Source: Campylobacterales bacterium
GTDB taxonomy: Bacteria; Campylobacterota; Campylobacteria; Campylobacterales; QNZT01
Direction: 5' to 3'
NCBI GenBank assembly: GCA_015489185.1
Contig: WGAE01000087.1
Location: 1 to 11,905, forward strand
DNA length: 11,905 bases
Part shown: positions 7,121 through 11,905 of the stretch, piece after piece
Layout: every line of letters starts with the position of its first letter
How positions within the stretch are numbered: position 1 is the stretch's first letter
The notes under the pieces: model-generated
The model's input: the letters and a program-made list of their open reading frames with translations, nothing else
What the model was told of the DNA's origin: nothing
Databases searched by the model: none
Made by a program: the position numbers and the translations under genes

Positions 7121-8007
7121 ACGGACCGATCGGTGCGATGACCGCACTCATCACCCCATTGAAAAACAATAAAATCGATACCGAAACCTACGAAAAGCAG
7201 ATCAAACGGCAGATCGCCAACGGTATCGATGCCGTCGTTCCGGTCGGAACGACGGGAGAGAGCGCGACCCTCAGTCACGCCGAACACAAAGAGTGTATCG
7301 AAATTGCCGTTGCGGTCTGCAAAGGCTCCAATACCAAAGTCCTTGCAGGTGCGGGAAGCAATGCGACAAGCGAAGCGATCGAACTGGCGCAGTTTGCGCA
7401 AAAACACGGTGCGGACGGGATTTTGTCGGTTACACCCTACTACAACAAACCGCCCCAGTACGGACTCTTTCAGCACTACAAGGCGATCGCCGAATCGGTC
7501 GATATTCCTGTGCTGCTTTACAACGTACCGGGACGCACCGGTGTCGATCTTTTCGCCGAAACGACGATCAAACTCTTTCATGAATGTGAAAATATCTACG
7601 GTATCAAAGAGGCGACGGGATCGATTCAGCGCTGTGTGGAGCTGCTGGCAAAAGAGCCGAAACTGGCGGTGATCAGCGGAGACGATATGATCAACTATCC
7701 GCTCATCTCCAACGGCGGTACCGGCGTAATCTCGGTAACAGCGAATTTATTGCCCGACAAGATTGCCGAACTGACACACTACGGCATGGCGGAAGAGTAT
7801 AAAAAATCCAAAGCGATTAACGACGCGCTGTATGATATCAACAGCGTACTCTTCTGCGACTCCAATCCCATTCCTATCAAAGCGGCAATGCATATTGCGG
7901 GATTGATGCCGACACTTGAATATCGGCTTCCACTCGTCAAACCGAGTCCGGAAAACTATAAAAAGATCGAAGAGACACTCAAACTTTACGACATAAAAGG
8001 ATTTTAA
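7117..8007 (+). CDS. dapA: 4-hydroxy-tetrahydrodipicolinate synthase
   Basis: Condenses pyruvate with aspartate semialdehyde, the first committed step toward diaminopimelate and lysine, and so feeds peptidoglycan synthesis. The 296 residues form the standard TIM barrel. Visible active-site residues are GTTGES at 44-49 (Thr45 and Thr46), Tyr109 in PYYNKP, Tyr135 in LYNVPGR with Arg140, and the Schiff-base Lys164 in YGIKEATG. These correspond to Thr44, Thr45, Tyr107, Tyr133, Arg138 and Lys161 of the E. coli enzyme. The start overlaps the M16 peptidase stop (ATGA), and AAAGGA lies just upstream inside that gene. The next gene starts two bases after the stop. The length and complete catalytic set make this a firm call rather than a related aldolase. 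Confidence 0.97.
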   Translation: MNGPIGAMTALITPLKNNKIDTETYEKQIKRQIANGIDAVVPVGTTGESATLSHAEHKECIEIAVAVCKGSNTKVLAGAGSNATSEAIELAQFAQKHGADGILSVTPYYNKPPQYGLFQHYKAIAESVDIPVLLYNVPGRTGVDLFAETTIKLFHECENIYGIKEATGSIQRCVELLAKEPKLAVISGDDMINYPLISNGGTGVISVTANLLPDKIAELTHYGMAEEYKKSKAINDALYDINSVLFCDSNPIPIKAAMHIAGLMPTLEYRLPLVKPSPENYKKIEETLKLYDIKGF

Positions 8008-8009
8008 CG

Positions 8010-8798
8010 ATGACGACAGGGATGAAAGGGAAAACACTCGTAATCAGCGGAGCGACCAAAGGAATCGGAAAAGCGATTGCCTATGCGTTTGCGGCGGAGG
8101 GGGTCAACGTCGCCTTCACCTACAACTCCAGCGAAGAGGCGGCACAGCAGATCGCCGATGATCTGGAAAAAACCTACGGGATCAAAGCAAAACCCTACAA
8201 ACTCAATATTCTGGAACCTGAAGAGTATAAAACCGTCTTCAAAGCGATCGATGAAGATTTCGATCGGGTCGACTTCTTTATCTCCAACGCGATGATCTAC
8301 GGAAGAGCGGTTGTGGGCGGATACGGAAAGTTTATGAAGCTTCGCCCCAGAGGTTTGAACAATATCTACACCGCAACTGTTGTCGCCTTTGTCATCGGTG
8401 CGCAGGAAGCAGCCAAACGGATGGAAAAAGTGGGCGGCGGATCGATCATCTCGATGAGTTCGACCGGAAATATCACCTATATCGAAAACTATGCGGGACA
8501 CGGCACGAACAAAGCCGCCGTCGAAGCGATGGTACGCTACGCCGCGATGGAACTGGGTGAGAAAAATATCCGTGTCAACGCGGTCAGCGGCGGTCCGATC
8601 GATACCGACGCACTCAAGGCGTTTGTCAACTACGAAGAGGTCAAAGAGAAGACCGAAAAAGCTTCGCCGCTCGGACGCATCGGACAGCCTGAAGATATCG
8701 CGGGGGCGTGTGTCTTCCTCTGCAGTGATCAGGCATCCTGGATCACCGGTCAGACGCTTCTGATCGAAGGCGGTACAACCTTCAACACCAAATGCTGA
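8010..8798 (+). CDS. FabL-like SDR, probable enoyl-ACP reductase
   Basis: Short-chain dehydrogenase/reductase of 262 residues with an N-terminal Rossmann fold: the nucleotide-binding loop SGATKGIG is at 13-20, and the usual NNAG is replaced by SNAM at 92-95. The active site reads Ser151, Tyr161 and Lys168, with six residues between Tyr and Lys instead of the three of classical SDRs. That spacing is typical of enoyl-ACP reductases. The surrounding segments (SMSSTGN, YIENY, VNAVSGGPIDTDALK) closely resemble my recollection of Bacillus FabL. It probably reduces enoyl-ACP in fatty-acid elongation, but C. jejuni homologues are often annotated only as oxidoreductases. AAAAGG at 7995-8000 serves the ATG at 8010. 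The gene lies two bases after dapA and overlaps pgsA by 7, placing fatty-acid and phospholipid synthesis side by side. Substrate is inferred. Confidence 0.85.
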   Translation: MTTGMKGKTLVISGATKGIGKAIAYAFAAEGVNVAFTYNSSEEAAQQIADDLEKTYGIKAKPYKLNILEPEEYKTVFKAIDEDFDRVDFFISNAMIYGRAVVGGYGKFMKLRPRGLNNIYTATVVAFVIGAQEAAKRMEKVGGGSIISMSSTGNITYIENYAGHGTNKAAVEAMVRYAAMELGEKNIRVNAVSGGPIDTDALKAFVNYEEVKEKTEKASPLGRIGQPEDIAGACVFLCSDQASWITGQTLLIEGGTTFNTKC

Positions 8799-9322
8799 AT
8801 CTTCCAAATCTCCTCGCGCTGCTGCGAATCGCACTGGCACCGCTGATGTTCTGGCTGCTGGTCGATCGTGACGCGGCGATTTTTGCAGGCATTCATCCAA
8901 GCTGGCTCGATTACGGCGCCGCATTGATCTTTGTAATCGCATCGGTGACCGACTTTTTCGACGGTTTTATCGCGCGAAGCTGGAATCAGATCACAAAACT
9001 GGGAGGTATTCTCGATCCGCTTGCGGATAAAATGTTGATGCTCGCGGCTTTCGTGGGTCTGGTGTATATTCACCGTGCCAGCGCCTGGGCGGTTTTTATC
9101 ATTCTGACACGCGAATTTTTCATCACCGGCTTGCGGATTCAAGCGGCGGGAGAAGGTAAAAGCGTTGCCGCTTCAATTGCCGGCAAAGCGAAAACGGTAC
9201 TGCAGATGATCGCGATCGGTTTTCTGCTGATGAACTGGCCGGGAGCCGAGGCACTGCTCTGGGCAGCGGTAATACTCACCCTCTGGTCCGGATGGGAATA
9301 CATAAAAGGATTTTACAACTGA
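8792..9322 (+). CDS. pgsA: CDP-diacylglycerol-glycerol-3-phosphate 3-phosphatidyltransferase
   Basis: Integral membrane CDP-alcohol phosphatidyltransferase of 176 residues. By family it makes phosphatidylglycerol phosphate from CDP-diacylglycerol and glycerol 3-phosphate, the step toward phosphatidylglycerol and cardiolipin. The complete catalytic signature is visible: Asp54, Asp57-Gly58, Ala61-Arg62, Gly71, Asp75 and Asp79, with spacing exactly as in the family. The N-terminal LPNLLALLRIALAP is the typical start of PgsA. Hydrophobic segments at about 8-24, 41-55, 81-93, 98-113, 134-147 and 152-166 give the expected multi-helix topology. The start lies inside the end of the FabL-like gene (7-base overlap), and the stop overlaps rseP by one base (TGATG). 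The phosphatidylserine synthase alternative is less likely given the length and N-terminus. Confidence 0.93.
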   Translation: MLNLPNLLALLRIALAPLMFWLLVDRDAAIFAGIHPSWLDYGAALIFVIASVTDFFDGFIARSWNQITKLGGILDPLADKMLMLAAFVGLVYIHRASAWAVFIILTREFFITGLRIQAAGEGKSVAASIAGKAKTVLQMIAIGFLLMNWPGAEALLWAAVILTLWSGWEYIKGFYN

Positions 9323-10392
9323 TGGGTATCTTCGTTTCGTTACTGGTTCTCTCACTTCTGATCATCTTTCATGAATGGGGACATTTCCTCGCCGCACGCT
9401 TCTTCGGCGTCAAAGTCGAAGAGTTCGGACTCGGTATGCCGATTCTCTTTACCAAGCCGATCATGAAGAAAAAGTGGGGCGATACCGTTTACGCTTTTTA
9501 TCCGTTACTGATCGGCGGATTTGTACGCATGAAGGGGCAGGACGATTTTGACCTGAGCAAAAAGAGTGACGATCCCGACAGCTATATGTCCAAAAAGCCG
9601 TGGCAGAAGATTATCATATTGCTGGCGGGACCGTTTGCCAACATTCTGCTTGCCTTTTTGCTCTATATCACCGTTGCGCTGATCGGTGCCGAAGCGCTCG
9701 CACCTGTCGTCGGTGCGACTTCCAAAAACTCCCCCGCGGCGCAGGCGGGCATCCTCCCAAAAGACAAAATCGTCGCTATCAACGACCGACCCGTCGTCAT
9801 CTGGGATGATATCGGAAAGATCATCACAACCACCGAAGGTCCCCTTGCATTGACGATCGAGCGAAACGGTACGCTGCAACGCATCGTCGTCACCCCGCAT
9901 GTCAGCGAAGCACGATCGATCTTCGGAGAAAAGATTCGCAAACGCCTCATCGGCATTGTCCCGTCGGGAGAGTTTATCACCGTACCGATGCACTCTATGG
10001 GCGACGTCCTCTCCTACGCATGGGAGAAGACGATCTGGGCAACGGGTATCATCGTCCGCTCTCTTGAGAAGTTGATCGAAGGGATCATCCCCGCTGATCA
10101 GATGGGCGGCATCGTCTCGATCGTACAGGTAACGTCACAGGCAACGGCAATCGGTATAACGACGCTGCTGGCACTTGCCGCACTCATTTCGGTCAACCTC
10201 GGCGTGCTGAACCTCCTGCCCATCCCAGCCCTCGACGGCGGGCATATTATGTTTAATCTTTATGAAATGATCTTCAAAAAAGCGCCCAGCGAAAAAGTCT
10301 TTTACAATCTGACTGTAGCAGGATGGGTACTTTTACTGAGCCTGATGGCGTTTACAACATATAACGATATACTACGTATCATAAAGGGGTAA
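9322..10392 (+). CDS. rseP: RseP-type site-2 intramembrane zinc metalloprotease
   Basis: Membrane-embedded M50 peptidase that cleaves transmembrane segments, such as anti-sigma factors or leftover signal peptides. I choose ATG 9322 (356 residues): it gives the typical MGIFVSLLVLS start, forms a TGATG junction with pgsA, and has AAAGGA 11 bases upstream. An in-frame ATG at 9292 would add ten polar and basic residues inside pgsA. In this numbering the zinc motif HEWGH is at 17-21 in the first membrane helix, a single PDZ domain spans about 126-192, and the third-ligand motif NLLPIPALDGGH is at 297-308 (Asp305). The E. coli protein has two PDZ domains; one is common outside the enterics. Co-location with pgsA recalls the usual bacterial grouping of rseP with phospholipid genes. 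The client substrate is not evident here. Confidence 0.93.
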   Translation: MGIFVSLLVLSLLIIFHEWGHFLAARFFGVKVEEFGLGMPILFTKPIMKKKWGDTVYAFYPLLIGGFVRMKGQDDFDLSKKSDDPDSYMSKKPWQKIIILLAGPFANILLAFLLYITVALIGAEALAPVVGATSKNSPAAQAGILPKDKIVAINDRPVVIWDDIGKIITTTEGPLALTIERNGTLQRIVVTPHVSEARSIFGEKIRKRLIGIVPSGEFITVPMHSMGDVLSYAWEKTIWATGIIVRSLEKLIEGIIPADQMGGIVSIVQVTSQATAIGITTLLALAALISVNLGVLNLLPIPALDGGHIMFNLYEMIFKKAPSEKVFYNLTVAGWVLLLSLMAFTTYNDILRIIKG

Positions 10393-10394
10393 CC

Positions 10395-11072
10395 ATGACA
10401 CCGTATGAAAAAAATTTCGATGAAGTCCTTTCCCGTATCGAAGCGGTACGGCTGCGTACGAATGAGCATCAGATTATCAAAATCGTCGCCGCGAGCAAAT
10501 ATGCCGACGCCGACACGATTCGTGCCTTTTACGAAACCGGACAGCGGGCGTTTGGTGAAAATCGGGTGCAGGATATGAAAGAGAAGGTTGCCGTACTCGA
10601 AGATCTGCCGCTGGAGTGGCACTTTATCGGCAGATTACAGACCAACAAGATCAATATGCTGCTCGATCTCGATCCGGAACTGATCCAGTCGTGCGATAGC
10701 CTGAAACTCGCACAGGAGATCGACAAGCGTGCTGCCGCAAAAAAGAAACAACAGGGGATCCTGCTGCAGATCAACAGCGCAAGAGAAGCGACCAAAGCGG
10801 GGGTTGATCCCGACGAAGCGGTCGAGACCTATTTGCAGATCAAAGCTTCATGTCCAAATCTGACACCCAAAGGGGTCATGACGATCGGCGCCCATACCGA
10901 TGATGAAAAAGCGATCCGCAAAAGTTTCGAAACGACCTATGCCATCTTCGAACAACTTCAAAAAGAGGGAGCGAAATATTGCTCAATGGGCATGAGCAAC
11001 GATTTCGAACTGGCGATCGAGTGCGGTTCGAACATGCTGCGTCTGGGCAGTATCCTTTTTAAAGGAGTTTGA
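10395..11072 (+). CDS. yggS: YggS/PROSC family pyridoxal phosphate homeostasis protein
   Basis: Cytoplasmic PLP-binding protein of 225 residues in the YggS/PLPBP family, a single alanine-racemase-like barrel without known catalysis that keeps free PLP and amino-acid pools balanced. Lys35 in VAASKY aligns with the PLP-binding Lys36 of E. coli YggS. Other signatures are FGENRVQD (53-60), WHFIGRLQTNK (75-85) and the phosphate-binding SMGMSNDFELAI (197-208) followed by GSNMLRLGSILF. Two usually conserved positions differ slightly: MTIGAH replaces the common LMxIxP, and GSN replaces GST. A strong ribosome site (AAAGGGG, 10383-10389) precedes the ATG, two bases after the rseP stop. The fold and length are normal, so the family call is firm; its place in this operon has no obvious metabolic reason. 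Confidence 0.95.
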   Translation: MTPYEKNFDEVLSRIEAVRLRTNEHQIIKIVAASKYADADTIRAFYETGQRAFGENRVQDMKEKVAVLEDLPLEWHFIGRLQTNKINMLLDLDPELIQSCDSLKLAQEIDKRAAAKKKQQGILLQINSAREATKAGVDPDEAVETYLQIKASCPNLTPKGVMTIGAHTDDEKAIRKSFETTYAIFEQLQKEGAKYCSMGMSNDFELAIECGSNMLRLGSILFKGV

Positions 11073-11075
11073 TCA

Positions 11076-11555
11076 ATGAAAAGACTACTTTTAGCCATAT
11101 TTTTTGTGACCACACTTGCAAACGCAAATATGCTCTTTACCGCCGGGCAGAAAAATTTCGGTTTCTCTCTGGGATCAAGCAGCGGATTCGGTAACGACTA
11201 CACGGTTGCCGGAGCGCATCTGAACTATTTTGTACAAGATAACTTTTCGGTCGGTATCGGATATCTGGGCTATTTCGGTGACGATCCCAAAATCCACCAG
11301 ATCACCGTTCCCCTGACCTACTACTACCCTGTCAGCGTAGTACATTACCCCTATGCGGGCGTTTTTTACGAACATACCTTCATTAGCGATCCGTATGAAG
11401 ATTACGATGTCTACGGTGTACGTCTGGGGCTGGCGATGCGCATCGGTCCCTCCTCTTACATCTCAGGAGGATGGGTTCAGGAGTATACCGATATCGATAC
11501 GCGTGACGACAAGTGGGACGGTCACGCGGAAGTGAGTGTCGGGTTTACCTTTTAA
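11076..11555 (+). CDS. Small outer-membrane beta-barrel protein (eight-strand type)
   Basis: Exported protein of 159 residues. Residues 1-17 are a clear signal peptide (MKRLLLAIFFVTTLANA, cleavage after Ala17). The mature part shows about eight alternating amphipathic strands: roughly 26-34, 42-53, 56-67, 72-84, 90-102, 110-123, 126-138 and 148-159. It ends in GFTF; a C-terminal phenylalanine is the recognition signal for outer-membrane barrel assembly. The size and strand count fit an OmpX/OmpW-like or generic small barrel. The ribosome site is the strongest in the window (AAAGGAG overlapping the end of yggS), so this last gene of the operon may be translated at a higher level than its neighbours. 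The stop at 11553-11555 interlocks with that of the convergent gene. Specific function is unknown. Confidence 0.82.
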   Translation: MKRLLLAIFFVTTLANANMLFTAGQKNFGFSLGSSSGFGNDYTVAGAHLNYFVQDNFSVGIGYLGYFGDDPKIHQITVPLTYYYPVSVVHYPYAGVFYEHTFISDPYEDYDVYGVRLGLAMRIGPSSYISGGWVQEYTDIDTRDDKWDGHAEVSVGFTF

Positions 11556-11899
11556 AATTTGTACCTGATACCGATTTTGGTAATTTTAGCAGGTTTGAAG
11601 TAGATCGAAAATTTGCGGTTTGCTTTGAACATTTTTGCGGGAACGCTGTCGTTGTCAAGCGAAGAGAGAAGTTTTTCGATGATCACTTTGGCGATACTCT
11701 CTTTCCCCTTGCTGCGACGCTGCGTCGAACTGTCGCCTCCCTGCACCACTTTGACGCCCCCTTTTTCGACAGAACGGATCTTTTTGGTCTGTTTGGCGTA
11801 AGATTGATAATCAAACGCGTAGATTTTATCTGCAAAACCACAGCACCCCAGAAACATCAAAAAAGCAAAAAAAGTTCTCTTTAGACTCGTCACCAACAT
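11552..11899 (-). CDS. Small exported protein of unknown function, possibly 5'-incomplete
   Basis: Unrecognised 115-residue reading frame on the minus strand. Residues 7-23 form a basic-then-hydrophobic export signal (KRTFFAFLMFLGCCGFA). It could be cut after Ala23 by signal peptidase I, or carry lipid on Cys19, since MFLGC fits a relaxed lipobox. The mature part is short and basic, with a Ser/Lys/Gln-rich stretch (42-66), a predicted helix (SIAKVIIEKLLSSL, 68-81) and a strand-like end (SIYFKPAKITKIGIRYKF) finishing in phenylalanine. That is too short for a full barrel. The frame stays open beyond the ATG at 11897-11899 to the window edge, so the true start could lie outside. The signal sequence, and the absence of a credible protein on the opposite strand, support this strand. 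The TAA (11554-11552) overlaps the TAA of the barrel gene. Confidence 0.65.
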   Translation of the reverse strand: MLVTSLKRTFFAFLMFLGCCGFADKIYAFDYQSYAKQTKKIRSVEKGGVKVVQGGDSSTQRRSKGKESIAKVIIEKLLSSLDNDSVPAKMFKANRKFSIYFKPAKITKIGIRYKF

Positions 11900-11905
11900 T
11901 ACACC

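Noticed and set aside
8004..8942. Long open frame (312 codons) on the minus strand
   Set aside because: It runs antisense across the FabL-like gene and the start of pgsA, both with complete catalytic motifs. Its product is an Arg/Asp/Phe-rich mixture with no domain, typical of a mirror frame in this codon usage.
9292..9321. Upstream ATG extending RseP by ten residues
   Set aside because: It adds a polar, basic stretch before the first membrane helix and lies deep in pgsA, whereas ATG 9322 has a well-placed AAAGGA and gives the usual family N-terminus.
11513..11884. Plus-strand frame of 123 codons opposite the right-edge gene
   Set aside because: It starts inside the barrel gene, has no export signal or domain, and competes with a minus-strand frame that has a convincing signal sequence.
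1..11905. Defence system, CRISPR array, insertion sequence, prophage or tRNA-linked island
   Set aside because: No nuclease, helicase, transposase, integrase or toxin-like genes, no spaced direct repeats and no tRNA were seen; nearly all of the window is assigned to core genes or the three unknown envelope-type genes.

Overview
The window looks like chromosomal core DNA from a Campylobacterota (epsilonproteobacterial) genome, most likely a free-living chemolithotrophic lineage such as a Sulfurovum, Sulfurimonas, Sulfuricurvum or Hydrogenimonas relative. This rests on gene order: cysS, an msbA-type ABC exporter, pyrD, an M16 peptidase, dapA and a FabL-like SDR match the order I recall for Campylobacter jejuni. 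The continuation into pgsA, rseP and yggS is, as far as I recall, typical of the environmental relatives. The moderate GC content, AT-rich promoter-like sites and near-zero intergenic spacing fit. The genus cannot be fixed from this sequence alone.

Layout. (1) Positions 1-2815: the 3' three-quarters of cysS, overlapped by 4 bases by an MsbA-like lipid exporter that starts with TTG. (2) 2816-4615: a two-gene unit with its own candidate promoter. It encodes a very basic, membrane-anchored (or lipid-anchored) protein with a divergent OmpA-like C-terminus, then a membrane-anchored coiled-coil protein. I recognise neither by name, and they sit where Campylobacter has msbA directly followed by pyrD. 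(3) 4616-4715: the longest non-coding gap (100 bases), holding a perfect GC-rich hairpin and a TATAAT promoter element. (4) 4716-11555: eight genes on the + strand with gaps of 0-3 bases or overlaps of 1-7 bases, almost certainly one operon: pyrD, M16 peptidase, dapA, FabL-like reductase, pgsA, rseP, yggS and a small outer-membrane beta-barrel. (5) 11552-11899: a convergent minus-strand gene for a small exported protein of unknown function whose stop codon interlocks with that of the barrel gene. Its start is close to the window edge and unconfirmed.

The operon mixes housekeeping functions: pyrimidine synthesis (PyrD), lysine/diaminopimelate for peptidoglycan (DapA), fatty-acid and phospholipid synthesis (FabL-like, PgsA), intramembrane proteolysis (RseP), periplasmic proteolysis (M16) and PLP homeostasis (YggS). 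With MsbA and the two unknown envelope proteins, the common theme is building and maintaining the cell envelope.

I found no tRNA, rRNA, CRISPR array, insertion sequence, prophage, defence cassette or other clearly new multi-gene system. The parts most worth a second look are the two unknown genes at 2887-4615 and the unknown exported protein at the right edge.
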